64,000 nt of DNA from Metabacillus mangrovi (GTDB taxonomy: Bacteria > Bacillota > Bacilli > Bacillales > Bacillaceae). Within the stretch, counting starts at the first letter, position 1. Every line of letters begins with the position of its first letter. A program made the translations under genes and the position numbers. Of the stretch, positions 16,482 through 25,538 are shown piece after piece. Where the stretch lies: positions 168,301 to 232,300 of the forward strand of contig NZ_WMIB01000002.1 in NCBI RefSeq assembly GCF_009711125.1. The letters run 5' to 3'. The notes beneath the pieces are model-generated. The model saw only the letters and a list, made by a program, of their open reading frames with translations, was not told the DNA's origin and ran no database searches.

Positions 16482-17655
16482 TGAGATGCTATCACAAGAT
16501 GAAATTGATGCTTTGCTGAAAGGCACTGGAATAGAGGAAGAAGCATCCGGCTCTCATCAAATACAGGATTATCTGGATGAGATGGAAGCAGATGCTTTAG
16601 GGGAAATCGGCAATATTTCGTTCGGGAGCTCTGCTACCGCTCTGTCAACCTTACTGAATCAAAAGGTTGAAATAACAACTCCTGAAGTCTCCATTATCGA
16701 GAAAAATCAGCTTGCCAATGAATTCCCTCAGCCATATGTTGCCATCGAGGTGAATTATACGGAAGGTTTTAGAGGGAGCAACCTGCTTGTTATTGAGCAA
16801 AGTGACGCAGCCATCATCGCGGACTTGATGATTGGCGGTGACGGTACAAGCCCCGACCTGTCAATGGGGGAAATCCACTTAAGTGCTGTTCAGGAAGCGA
16901 TGAACCAGATGATGGGTTCTGCTGCAACAAGCATGTCGACAATCTTTAACAAAAAGGTCGATATCAGCCCGCCAAGACTTGATCTGTTAAACATTCCTAC
17001 GGGTGAAGGAACAGATGCGATACCGGATGCTGAAATGATCATCAAGGTTTCGTTCCGGCTTAAGGTGGGGGCACTGATTGACTCGAGCATCATGCAGGTG
17101 CTGCCGCTCGCTTTTGCGAAGGACCTGATTCAGGAGCTGATGAATCCCGCAGCTCAGGTAAAAGAGGAACCACCCGCACCAGCGCCTGCAGCCGTTGAAC
17201 AGAATCCATATACCCCTCCGCAGCCGCCGCAAAGCGCCAGTCAGCACAGGCAGCAGGATCCATATAACGGGTCAGCTTATCAGACACATGCTGCACCACC
17301 TGCACAGCCATCTTACAGGGCACCGCAGCCGGAATATGAAGTGAAGCCTGCTGAATTTGCAAGCTTTGACCCTCTACAGCCTCCTGCCGCAGAGAACCGC
17401 AACCTGGATCTGCTGATGGATATTCCGCTTCAGGTAACAGTTGAACTCGGGCGCACAAAACGGTCTATAAGGGAAATCCTTGAATTATCATCAGGGTCCA
17501 TTATTGAGCTTGACAAGCTTGCCGGTGAGCCGGTAGATATTCTGATAAACAGGAAAATTGTTGCCAAGGGCGAGGTTGTTGTCATAGACGAAAATTTCGG
17601 AGTCCGGGTGACAGATATAATCAGCCAGCAAGACAGACTGAACAAACTTAAATAA
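16471..17655 (+). CDS. fliY: FliY, motor switch protein and CheY-P phosphatase
   Basis: Protein of 394 residues from the ATG at 16471 (GGGGGG seven bases upstream). Domains in order: CheY-binding peptide SQDEIDALLKG (about residues 7-18); a CheC-type phosphatase domain with two motifs (LGEIGNISFGSSATALS and LSAVQEAMNQMMGSAATSMS, both with their Glu and Asn); a Pro/Gln/Ala-rich linker (about 230-310) with repeated PY and QQDPY elements; and a C-terminal FliN/SpoA domain (LDLLMDIPLQVTVELGRT). FliY clears CheY~P at the switch. The long low-complexity linker is probably variable among relatives. Confidence 0.96.
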   Translation: MGSNEMLSQDEIDALLKGTGIEEEASGSHQIQDYLDEMEADALGEIGNISFGSSATALSTLLNQKVEITTPEVSIIEKNQLANEFPQPYVAIEVNYTEGFRGSNLLVIEQSDAAIIADLMIGGDGTSPDLSMGEIHLSAVQEAMNQMMGSAATSMSTIFNKKVDISPPRLDLLNIPTGEGTDAIPDAEMIIKVSFRLKVGALIDSSIMQVLPLAFAKDLIQELMNPAAQVKEEPPAPAPAAVEQNPYTPPQPPQSASQHRQQDPYNGSAYQTHAAPPAQPSYRAPQPEYEVKPAEFASFDPLQPPAAENRNLDLLMDIPLQVTVELGRTKRSIREILELSSGSIIELDKLAGEPVDILINRKIVAKGEVVVIDENFGVRVTDIISQQDRLNKLK

Positions 17656-17669
17656 TGGGAGTGGCAAAC

Positions 17670-18032
17670 ATGGCAAAAAGAATTTTAATCGTAGACGATG
17701 CTGCATTTATGAGAATGATGATCAAGGATATTCTTTCAAAGAACGGATTTGATGTAGCGGGTGAAGCGGCAGATGGCGCCCAGGCTGTAGAGAAATATAA
17801 AGAACTCCAGCCGGACCTTGTGACGATGGATATTACAATGCCTGAGATGGACGGCATTACAGCATTGAAAGAGATCAAAAAAATGAACCCGAACGCCAAA
17901 GTGATTATGTGCTCTGCGATGGGCCAGCAGGCTATGGTAATCGACGCCATTCAGGCGGGAGCTAAAGACTTTATCGTAAAACCATTTCAGGCTGACCGGG
18001 TAATCGAAGCCATTTCCAAAACACTAAGCTAA
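17670..18032 (+). CDS. cheY: CheY, chemotaxis response regulator
   Basis: Single receiver domain of 120 residues. The acidic pocket is Asp9-Asp10, the phosphorylated residue Asp54 (TMDITMPEMDG), the switch Ser82 and the conserved Lys104 (VKPF). Phosphorylated by CheA, it binds FliM and FliY. The ATG at 17670 follows GGGAGTGG; the frame opens 15 bases earlier but that part is not in B. subtilis CheY. It lies between fliY, its phosphatase, and fliO. Confidence 0.97.
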   Translation: MAKRILIVDDAAFMRMMIKDILSKNGFDVAGEAADGAQAVEKYKELQPDLVTMDITMPEMDGITALKEIKKMNPNAKVIMCSAMGQQAMVIDAIQAGAKDFIVKPFQADRVIEAISKTLS

Positions 18033-18033
18033 A

Positions 18034-18684
18034 ATGGCAAAGGTACAAAAAATGATCATCGGGATCAGTATTCTCCTGATCCTCGCTGCCGTTTTACTTC
18101 CTTCTTCCCCTGTGGCCGCATCTTCATCCGGCGGCACAGTGGAGGATTACTTAAAACAGGAGCCAAAGGCTGATCCGGCAGAAAAAGAAGATACGCCTGC
18201 TTCTGAAAGCAGACCTCCCGGTGTCACTGCCTGGGATGTGATTAAAATGATTTTCGCTACCATCTTTGTTGCCGGCCTGATCTATTTTATTTTCCGGGTC
18301 TTATCGGCAAAAAACAGGGTAATCCGGCCTGCAGTCTACCTTCAGACCCTGGGAGGGACGCCGCTTGGCCAAAACCGGTCCATTCAGCTCGTAAAAGCAG
18401 GCGATGTGATTATGGTCGTTGGAGTGGGAGATTCAGTACAGCTGCTGAAGACGATCGATGACAGGGAAGAAATCGATAAAATCACCCGCCAGTATGCAGA
18501 CAAAGGAGCCGACTTTGAGGGAGCCAGAAAATTTCTTGCCAAAACCGCTTCGGCTATTGCGGCTAAACAGGGAGAAGAGAAGAGTGCTTCATTTAAAAAG
18601 ACTCTTCAGAAGCAGCTCGATGAGATGAAAGCAGAACGAAGACAGAAGGAAGAAGAATGGCTGAAGAAAGGGAATAAGCAATGA
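18034..18684 (+). CDS. fliO: FliO (FliZ in Bacillus), flagellar export assembly protein
   Basis: Membrane protein of up to 216 residues. An N-terminal signal-like hydrophobic segment (IIGISILLILAAVLLPSSPVAA, about residues 8-29) is followed by a polar stretch, a second membrane segment (IKMIFATIFVAGLIYFIFRVL, about 69-89) and a cytoplasmic charged C-terminus. FliO helps assemble FliP. The first ATG (18034) has no good ribosome binding site; the ATG at 18052 has AAAGG eight bases upstream and may be the real start, but the longer form gives the lysines expected ahead of a signal segment. The 3' end overlaps fliP by four bases. Confidence 0.88.
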   Translation: MAKVQKMIIGISILLILAAVLLPSSPVAASSSGGTVEDYLKQEPKADPAEKEDTPASESRPPGVTAWDVIKMIFATIFVAGLIYFIFRVLSAKNRVIRPAVYLQTLGGTPLGQNRSIQLVKAGDVIMVVGVGDSVQLLKTIDDREEIDKITRQYADKGADFEGARKFLAKTASAIAAKQGEEKSASFKKTLQKQLDEMKAERRQKEEEWLKKGNKQ

Positions 18685-19346
18685 ATGATTTAATGGAGAT
18701 TCTTGGAACAGGGGAAGCGCAAAATGTCAGCACATCCGTGCAGCTGCTGCTGCTGCTCACCATACTTTCCCTCGCGCCGAGCATCCTGATCTTATTTACT
18801 TGTTTTACAAGAATTGTCATTGTACTGTCGTTTGTCAGAACTTCGCTTGCGACCCAGCAGATGCCGCCTAACCAGGTTTTGATCGGCTTGTCGCTCTTCC
18901 TTACTTTCTTCATTATGGGTCCGGTGCTTGCTGAGGCGAACGAACAGGCTCTGACACCGTTGCTGGAAGAAAAGATCACGCTGGAAGAAGCCTACACAAA
19001 GGCTGAGAAACCATTTAAAGAGTTTATGAGCAAGCATACGAGACAGAAGGATCTTGAATTGTTTCTAAACTATGCAAACCTGAAAAAGCCGGAATCTGTG
19101 GAGGATATTCCGATTACCGCGCTCGTTCCTGCATTTGCCATAAGTGAGATCAAAACGGCGTTTCAAATCGGATTTATGATTTTTATTCCGTTTCTTGTGA
19201 TCGATATGGTTGTTGCAAGTATTTTAATGTCCATGGGGATGATGATGCTTCCCCCGGTTATGATTTCGCTGCCGTTTAAGATTCTGCTGTTTGTTCTGGT
19301 GGATGGCTGGTACTTAGTCATAAAGTCATTGCTTCAAAGTTTTTAA
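18681..19346 (+). CDS. fliP: FliP, flagellar type III export gate protein
   Basis: Polytopic export-gate protein of 221 residues. Hydrophobic segments lie at about residues 20-45, 55-75, 160-185 and 190-215. Family signatures are RIVIVLSFVRTSLATQQMPPNQ, LVPAFAISEIKTAFQIGF and LPFKILLFVLVDGWYL. The ATG overlaps the fliO stop (ATGA). It forms the core pentamer with FliQ and FliR, the next two genes. Confidence 0.97.
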   Translation: MNDLMEILGTGEAQNVSTSVQLLLLLTILSLAPSILILFTCFTRIVIVLSFVRTSLATQQMPPNQVLIGLSLFLTFFIMGPVLAEANEQALTPLLEEKITLEEAYTKAEKPFKEFMSKHTRQKDLELFLNYANLKKPESVEDIPITALVPAFAISEIKTAFQIGFMIFIPFLVIDMVVASILMSMGMMMLPPVMISLPFKILLFVLVDGWYLVIKSLLQSF

Positions 19347-19360
19347 GGAGGAGAATGCAG

Positions 19361-19630
19361 ATGAGTTCAGAAATGGTCATCTCCATTGCTGAGAAAGCAG
19401 TTTATACCACTTTGCTGATTTGCGGGCCGCTGCTGATTGTTGCATTGGTGATCGGCTTGGCTGTCAGCATTTTTCAGGCAACAACCCAGATCCAGGAACA
19501 GACATTGGCCTTTATTCCGAAGATTGTAGCGGTCATGGTCGGACTGATCTTTTTCGGCCCATGGATGCTGACAACGCTCGTATCCTATGCAGCGGATATT
19601 TTCGGCAATCTTAACAGGTTTGTAGGCTGA
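19361..19630 (+). CDS. fliQ: FliQ, flagellar type III export gate protein
   Basis: Two-helix membrane protein of 89 residues. The conserved core is VSIFQATTQIQEQTLAFIPKI, flanked by membrane segments at about residues 14-38 and 54-76. I chose the ATG at 19361, seven bases after GGAGGAG; the in-frame ATG at 19355 is too close to that site, and the B. subtilis protein starts MSSE like this one. The stop is one base from the fliR ATG. Confidence 0.96.
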   Translation: MSSEMVISIAEKAVYTTLLICGPLLIVALVIGLAVSIFQATTQIQEQTLAFIPKIVAVMVGLIFFGPWMLTTLVSYAADIFGNLNRFVG

Positions 19631-19631
19631 C

Positions 19632-20426
19632 ATGTCCATATTGAGCCATTATCCTTTTTTTCTATTAATTCTCGCGAGATTGTCAGCTTTTCTCATCACG
19701 CTGCCTCTCTTTTCTTATCGGACGATTCCGGCTGTTCATAAAGCGGGTTTTGCTTTTTTTCTTTCCCTCATTATGTTTGAATCGGTCCAGCCCCCTGACC
19801 TTGAAGTGAACGGAGCCTTTTATCTTTTGTTAATGAAAGAAATTTTTATCGGCTTGATGATCGGTTTTATTGCGTATTTGATCTATACGTGCATTATGAT
19901 TGCCGGAAGCTTTATGGATTTTCAGATCGGATTTGCCATCGCAAACATCATTGATCCGCAGACCGGGGCACAAAGTCCGCTGATCGGCCAGCTCCTCAAT
20001 ACGCTTGCCCTTCTTCTGATGCTCAGTCTGAACGCCCACCATATGCTGCTCGACGGCGTGTTCTACAGCTTCAGGTATATTCCGCCGGACACCTTTTCTT
20101 TCAGCCTGGAGGGTGAGTCGATACCGGATTTTCTGATTACTTCCTTTTCGGCTATGTTTCTGATCGCTTTTCAAATGTCCCTGCCGATTGTTGGTTCGCT
20201 TTTTATCGTAGATATCGCGCTTGGGATCGTTGCCAAAACCGTCCCGCAAATGAACATTTTTGTTGTAGGTCTCCCGATTAAAATGCTGCTCTCATTTGTG
20301 CTGCTGATCATTGTCATGAGTGCGTTATTCTTTGTCATGCAAGGCCTGTTCGAGACACTTGCGGAGACGATGCGAAATTTAATCAGGCTGCTGGGAGGTA
20401 CAGGGAATGCTTCGGATCCAGCTTGA
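19632..20426 (+). CDS. fliR: FliR, flagellar type III export gate protein
   Basis: Integral membrane protein of 264 residues with about six hydrophobic segments and the FliR signatures FQIGFAIANIIDPQTGAQSPLIGQL and VPQMNIFVVGLPIKMLLSF. It assembles with FliP and FliQ into the export gate. It begins right after fliQ and its last 20 bases overlap the flhB start in another frame. It is separate from FlhB, not fused as in some clostridia. Confidence 0.96.
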   Translation: MSILSHYPFFLLILARLSAFLITLPLFSYRTIPAVHKAGFAFFLSLIMFESVQPPDLEVNGAFYLLLMKEIFIGLMIGFIAYLIYTCIMIAGSFMDFQIGFAIANIIDPQTGAQSPLIGQLLNTLALLLMLSLNAHHMLLDGVFYSFRYIPPDTFSFSLEGESIPDFLITSFSAMFLIAFQMSLPIVGSLFIVDIALGIVAKTVPQMNIFVVGLPIKMLLSFVLLIIVMSALFFVMQGLFETLAETMRNLIRLLGGTGNASDPA

Positions 20427-21489
20427 CATCCAATTTTTTTCAGGAGAAAAAACAGAGAAAGCCACCCCGAAAAAGCGTCAGGACTCGAGGAAAAAAGGAC
20501 AGGTTGCCAAAAGTGCAGACGTCAGTATGGCGATCAACCTGCTTGCCGTTTTCTTTGTGCTGATGGTCTTCGGAGCCTTTTACAGAGACCGGCTGATCGC
20601 ATTTGTCAGAGGGACGATTCAGGATTACATGATGCTTCCTGTAACAGAAAAGACGGTCGAGACCCTCATGGTCTCCGTTTCCATTGAAGCGGCCTATCTT
20701 ATGGCTCCAGTCTTGGGAGCGGCTCTCGCAGCGGGACTGATCAGCAATTATATTCAGGTCGGCTTTTTGTACTCCACCGAAGCCATACAGCCTAAGTTTG
20801 AAAAAATCGATCCGATCAAAGGGTTCAAGAGAATCTATTCGATCCGGGCAGTCGTAGAATTTTTAAAATCCATCCTGAAGATCCTTTTCACTGCTTCTGT
20901 AACTGGGGCGGTCATCTGGATGCGCCTCGGGGATATCCTGCGGCTCCCTTACCTGACTGTTGAACAGTCCCTGCAGTTCCTCGGTACATTGACGGTGCAG
21001 ATGGGACTTGCGGCTGGATGTGCGCTACTCTTTCTTTCCCTGCTTGATTACATGTACCAAAAATATGATTTTGAGAAAAACATCCGGATGTCCAAACAGG
21101 ATATTAAAGACGAGTATAAAAAGTCTGAGGGAGATCCGCTTATAAAGTCCAAAATTAAGCAAAAGCAAAGAGAAATGGCAATGAAGAGAATGATGCAGGA
21201 TGTCCCTGATGCAGATGTCATTATCACAAACCCGACGCATTTTGCTGTTGCATTAAAATACGACGATTCTAAAATGGACGCCCCGTATGTGGTGGCGAAA
21301 GGCGCAGATCTTGTTGCCCTCAAAATAAAAGAGATTGCCGGAAAACATGGAATTGAAACGATTGAAAACAAGCCGCTGGCAAGAGCACTGTTCGCCCAGG
21401 TGGAAATCGGACAGGCTGTACCGGAAGAATTTTTCAAAGCAATAGCTGAAATTCTGGCTTATATTTACCGTCTGAAAAATACGATGTAA
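20407..21489 (+). CDS. flhB: FlhB, export-switch protein of the flagellar type III system
   Basis: Membrane protein of 360 residues with four membrane segments in the first about 215 residues and a cytoplasmic C-terminal domain. The autocleavage motif NPTH (in VIITNPTHFAVALKYD, about residue 275) is intact, so the rod/hook-to-filament specificity switch should work with FliK. The basic N-terminus (GEKTEKATPKKRQDSRKKGQ) is the usual family start. The ATG follows GGGAGGTACAGGG inside fliR. Confidence 0.97.
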   Translation: MLRIQLDIQFFSGEKTEKATPKKRQDSRKKGQVAKSADVSMAINLLAVFFVLMVFGAFYRDRLIAFVRGTIQDYMMLPVTEKTVETLMVSVSIEAAYLMAPVLGAALAAGLISNYIQVGFLYSTEAIQPKFEKIDPIKGFKRIYSIRAVVEFLKSILKILFTASVTGAVIWMRLGDILRLPYLTVEQSLQFLGTLTVQMGLAAGCALLFLSLLDYMYQKYDFEKNIRMSKQDIKDEYKKSEGDPLIKSKIKQKQREMAMKRMMQDVPDADVIITNPTHFAVALKYDDSKMDAPYVVAKGADLVALKIKEIAGKHGIETIENKPLARALFAQVEIGQAVPEEFFKAIAEILAYIYRLKNTM

Positions 21490-21519
21490 TTCTTGTGAGA
21501 TTGAAAGCGGGGAAGGAAA

Positions 21520-23559
21520 ATGTCAACAAGAGATTTATCTGTGTTAGTTAGTGTTGTACTCATTGTCGCCATGCTGATCATCCCGTTTCCTACATGGCTT
21601 CTGAGTCTATTGATCATCTGCAATATCTCTCTCGCTTTGCTTGTGCTCTTAACATCCATGAATATGAGAGAGCCTCTTGAATTTTCGATCTTTCCTTCTT
21701 TGCTTTTGCTCTTAACCCTGTTCAGGCTTGGTCTGAATGTATCAACCACGAGAGCGATCCTTACCAATGGAGAAGGCGGAAAAGTGGTTGAAACATTCGG
21801 TACCTTTGTAGTAGGCGGGAATGTTTTAGTCGGATTCGTGGTATTTATTATTTTGGTCATCATCCAATTCGTTGTTATTACTAAAGGTTCCGAGCGTGTT
21901 TCGGAGGTAGCTGCCCGTTTTACCCTGGATGCGATGCCAGGTAAGCAGATGAGCATCGATGCAGATTTGAACGCCGGAATGATCTCTGAGCAGGAAGCCC
22001 GCATCCGCCGTGAAAAAGTGGGGAACGAAGCTGATTTCTACGGAGCGATGGATGGAGCGAGTAAATTTGTTAAAGGGGACGCAATTGCCGGTATCATCAT
22101 CGTCATCATCAACCTCATATTTGGAATGATTGTTGGTATTGTGCAGCAGGGAATGCCTTTCGCAGAAGCAGCCAGCCATTTTACGATGCTGTCCGTCGGA
22201 GATGGGATTGTCAGTCAGATCCCTGCCCTCCTCATTTCGACCGCTACCGGTATTGTGGTCACAAGAGCTGCATCGGAAGGGAATCTGGGAGGGGATATCA
22301 GCAAACAGCTGTTTGCTTACCCTCAGATGATGTATGTGGCCGCCGGTTCAATGCTTTTGCTTGGAATCTTTACTCCGATTGGCCTTCTTGTTACCGGACC
22401 CATTGCAGGAGCACTTGCTCTTGGTGCCTATATGATGCAGCAGAGCCAGAAAAAATTGAAAGAAGTGCCTGAAGCGGATCTGGATGTTCAGCCGGATCCT
22501 GAAGAAATGAAAAGCCCGGAAAGCATTGTTCAGCTGTTAAGCATGGATCCGATCGAGTTTGAGTTCGGCTACGGTCTGATACCCCTTGCAGACAGCTCAC
22601 AGGGCGGGGATCTGCTGGACAGGATCGTCATGATCAGAAGACAGCTCGCCATTGAGCTCGGCATTGTGATCCCTGTCGTCAGAATCCGGGATAACATTCA
22701 GCTTCAGCCGAATGAATACAGGCTGAAAATTAAGGGGAATGAAGCGGCACGCGGTGATTTGCTGCTCGAGCATTATCTTGCCATGGCTCCGGGTGCTGAT
22801 GATGATTCAGTTGAGGGAATCGACACCGTTGAACCGTCATTCGGGCTCCCGGCTAAGTGGATAGCGGAAGCGATGAAGGATCAGGCCGAGCTCTTCGGCT
22901 ATACAGTGGTCGACCCGCCGTCAGTGGTCTCCACCCATATCACCGAAACCATTAAAAAGCATGCCCATGAGCTGCTCGGGAGGCAGGAAACAAAGCAGCT
23001 CATCGATCATCTCAAGGAAGCCTATCCAATTCTTGCAGATGAGGTGACTCCGTCCCCGCTGTCAGTGGGAGAGATCCAGAAGGTGCTTGCCAAGCTGCTG
23101 AAAGAAGGAGTTTCGATCCGTAATCTGCCGGTCATCTTTGAGACCCTTGCCGATTATGGAAAGATGACGTCAGACAGCGATATTTTAACCGAATATGTAC
23201 GGCAGGCTCTTGCAAAACAAATAACAGAGCAGTTCTCTAATGAAACCAATGTATTAAAAGTCGTCACTCTCTCAGGCCGTGTTGAAAAGCTTGTGGCGGA
23301 AGGGGTCCAGCAGACCGAGCACGGCAATTATCTGTCACTCGACCCGTCTGTATCTCAATCCATCATCGAATCTGTGGCAAAGGAGCTGGAAATGGTGTCC
23401 CTTCAGGAACAATCCCCGGTGCTGCTTTGCTCGCCGGCAGTCAGGATGTATATAAAACAGCTTTTGGAACGCTATTTTCCCGCAGTGCCTGTGCTCTCCT
23501 ATAATGAGCTGGAAGCGAATGTGGAAGTTCAAAGCATAGGAGTGGTCAACGTAGCATGA
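21520..23559 (+). CDS. flhA: FlhA, main export gate protein
   Basis: Export gate component of 679 residues. The N-terminal half has about eight membrane segments and the FHIPEP-family signatures RLGLNVSTTRAIL and DAMPGKQMSIDADLNAG. The C-terminal cytoplasmic domain (from about residue 330) forms the nonameric docking ring for export chaperones. The proton-channel Asp within MPGKQMSIDADLNAG is present. The last four bases overlap flhF, the GTPase gene. Confidence 0.97.
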   Translation: MSTRDLSVLVSVVLIVAMLIIPFPTWLLSLLIICNISLALLVLLTSMNMREPLEFSIFPSLLLLLTLFRLGLNVSTTRAILTNGEGGKVVETFGTFVVGGNVLVGFVVFIILVIIQFVVITKGSERVSEVAARFTLDAMPGKQMSIDADLNAGMISEQEARIRREKVGNEADFYGAMDGASKFVKGDAIAGIIIVIINLIFGMIVGIVQQGMPFAEAASHFTMLSVGDGIVSQIPALLISTATGIVVTRAASEGNLGGDISKQLFAYPQMMYVAAGSMLLLGIFTPIGLLVTGPIAGALALGAYMMQQSQKKLKEVPEADLDVQPDPEEMKSPESIVQLLSMDPIEFEFGYGLIPLADSSQGGDLLDRIVMIRRQLAIELGIVIPVVRIRDNIQLQPNEYRLKIKGNEAARGDLLLEHYLAMAPGADDDSVEGIDTVEPSFGLPAKWIAEAMKDQAELFGYTVVDPPSVVSTHITETIKKHAHELLGRQETKQLIDHLKEAYPILADEVTPSPLSVGEIQKVLAKLLKEGVSIRNLPVIFETLADYGKMTSDSDILTEYVRQALAKQITEQFSNETNVLKVVTLSGRVEKLVAEGVQQTEHGNYLSLDPSVSQSIIESVAKELEMVSLQEQSPVLLCSPAVRMYIKQLLERYFPAVPVLSYNELEANVEVQSIGVVNVA

Positions 23560-24653
23560 AGGTGAAAAAATATACAGCTGCAACCATGCAGCATGCGATG
23601 AAAAAAGTGAAGGAAGATTTAGGTGCAGATGCCGTTATCCTTCACTCGAAAGTGGTCGAAACAGGCGGACTGTTCGGGTTATTTACAAAAAAACAGATTG
23701 AGGTATTTGCAGCAGCAGATCCGGATGCGGCTGAAACTCCGATTGTGCGGAATACCGGAAGCACTGTGCTCCGCAGCATGCAGAAAAACAATTTTTCCAA
23801 AGTGCACCAGGCAGCACCTCCTGAATCAGCAACCGCAGCGCCTCCACCCGTCCACTTTACTGTCCCGTCTCCTATTGGAGAAATCCGGTCGAATCTTGCG
23901 GAACAGGGAATCGGAGCTGAACGGATCGACGATCTCGTCAATCCGCTGCTTACTTACTGGTTTCAATCTCCTGAAAACCAAAATATAAAGAGAATAAGTG
24001 AAGAGGCAGCCCGGCTCCTGAAAACGGCGATTGCCGGGTATGACTTTGGCGGTTTGGATTACAGCAAGCAATGCATCGTTCTCGCTGGTCCGACCGGTGT
24101 CGGAAAAACAACCACCATCGCTAAGCTTGCTGCCGACTGCATTGTCAGCAGAAAGAAATCCGCTGCTTTTATTACGACCGACACGTACCGGATTTCAGCG
24201 ATCGACCAGCTGAAAACCTATGCGAAAATTCTCAATGTCCCGATTGAAATCTGCTACAGTCATGAAGATTTTGCAGAAGCAAGAAAAAAATTCGCCGGGG
24301 TGGATCATATTTTTGTAGACACTGCCGGGAGAAATTATAAGCACGGTGAGTATATTGAAGAACTGCGTTCCTTAATCGGCATCGATAAGGAGATGGATGT
24401 CTTTCTGACGCTCTCCGCAGCAGCCAAGAGTAAAGATATCCACGACATCATCAGGCACTTTGAACCCCTTCAGGTGAGGCAGCTGATTTTTACGAAACTG
24501 GATGAAACGGACACCTACGGCGCTCTATATGAAGCCGTGGTTCGCTCAGGGAAAGGGATTGCCTGTTTTTCTTCAGGTCAAAATGTGCCGGATGACCTGA
24601 AGCCGGCCTCACATGCGGATGTGGTTCATCTCTTACTAGGTGAGAGAAGATGA
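23556..24653 (+). CDS. flhF: FlhF, SRP-type GTPase for flagellar placement
   Basis: SRP-family GTPase of 365 residues. A basic N-terminal region (residues 1-100, with a Pro/Ala-rich linker at about 86-106) precedes the NG domain: P-loop GPTGVGKT at 178-185, DTYRISAIDQLKTYA and DTAGR (FVDTAGRNY). It directs where basal bodies are built; its GTPase activity is stimulated by FlhG, encoded next. The start overlaps flhA and the stop overlaps flhG, each by four bases. Confidence 0.96.
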   Translation: MKVKKYTAATMQHAMKKVKEDLGADAVILHSKVVETGGLFGLFTKKQIEVFAAADPDAAETPIVRNTGSTVLRSMQKNNFSKVHQAAPPESATAAPPPVHFTVPSPIGEIRSNLAEQGIGAERIDDLVNPLLTYWFQSPENQNIKRISEEAARLLKTAIAGYDFGGLDYSKQCIVLAGPTGVGKTTTIAKLAADCIVSRKKSAAFITTDTYRISAIDQLKTYAKILNVPIEICYSHEDFAEARKKFAGVDHIFVDTAGRNYKHGEYIEELRSLIGIDKEMDVFLTLSAAAKSKDIHDIIRHFEPLQVRQLIFTKLDETDTYGALYEAVVRSGKGIACFSSGQNVPDDLKPASHADVVHLLLGERR

Positions 24654-25537
24654 GCGACCAGGCTCAAAAATTGAGGGAAATGTTTTCAGCTGCCCGGCAG
24701 GAATCTAAGATCCGTGCCAATGCAATAGGGGTTGCCAGCGGAAAAGGCGGGACCGGAAAGACAAGCTTTACGGTGAATTTTTGCCTGCAGCTTGCAGAAA
24801 AGGGAAAAAGAGTTTTACTCTTTGATTTTGATATCGGCATGGGGAATGTTGACATCGTGCTTGGAGAAGCACCTGAATACTCGATCCTCGATTTCTGGCA
24901 GCAGAAACTCCCCCTGCAAAAAGTCATTCAAAAAAGCCCTGCAGGCATTGACTATATTGCGGGAGGCCGGGCTTTTAACGACTTTTTTCTGCCTGAGAGC
25001 AGTGAGGTCCATTCCTTTTTGCATGAACTCGAACAACTGATGGATCAATATGATTACATTTTTTTCGATATGGGAGCGGGCATGACAAAGGAAAGTCTGC
25101 AATTTCTGCTGGCTGCCGATGAAATCATCCTGGTAGTCACACCGGAGCCCACTTCATTAATGGATGCATACTCTGCTGCAAAGCACATTCTTCTGGCGCG
25201 TGCTGAGAGCAGATTATCCCTTATCATCAATAAATCTTCCAGCGATAAAGAAGCAGCGTTTGCATATGAGCGGATCTCGTCCGTCCTGGCAAAATTCCTG
25301 TCAGCGAAAGTGCAGCGGCTGGGCTTTCTGCCAGAGGACTCTGCGGTTTCAAACGCTGTTCTAAAGCGTTCTCCAGTGACCGTTTCGTATCCAAAATCAA
25401 AATACTCGAAAGCGATCCGCCACGCTGCAGGCTGTTTTTTGGAAGAAAGAGAAACTGGATTTGAAAGCAGCCATTCCGGCAATTTTATGGCAAGGCTGAA
25501 AAATCTGTTGAAGAGTACAGCTGGAAAAGGTGGGTAA
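24650..25537 (+). CDS. flhG: FlhG (YlxH), MinD-like ATPase controlling flagellar number and pattern
   Basis: MinD/ParA-type ATPase of 295 residues. The N-terminal FlhF-activating helix contains DQAQKLREMF, matching the conserved activator motif. The deviant Walker A GKGGTGKT is at 31-38, switch I FDFDIGMGNVDIVLG and switch II FFDMGAG follow. The C-terminal tail is basic and presumably membrane-binding. The protein controls flagellar spacing with FlhF and contacts FliM/FliY. It ends just inside the cheB ribosome binding region. Confidence 0.95.
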   Translation: MSDQAQKLREMFSAARQESKIRANAIGVASGKGGTGKTSFTVNFCLQLAEKGKRVLLFDFDIGMGNVDIVLGEAPEYSILDFWQQKLPLQKVIQKSPAGIDYIAGGRAFNDFFLPESSEVHSFLHELEQLMDQYDYIFFDMGAGMTKESLQFLLAADEIILVVTPEPTSLMDAYSAAKHILLARAESRLSLIINKSSSDKEAAFAYERISSVLAKFLSAKVQRLGFLPEDSAVSNAVLKRSPVTVSYPKSKYSKAIRHAAGCFLEERETGFESSHSGNFMARLKNLLKSTAGKGG

Positions 25538-25538
25538 C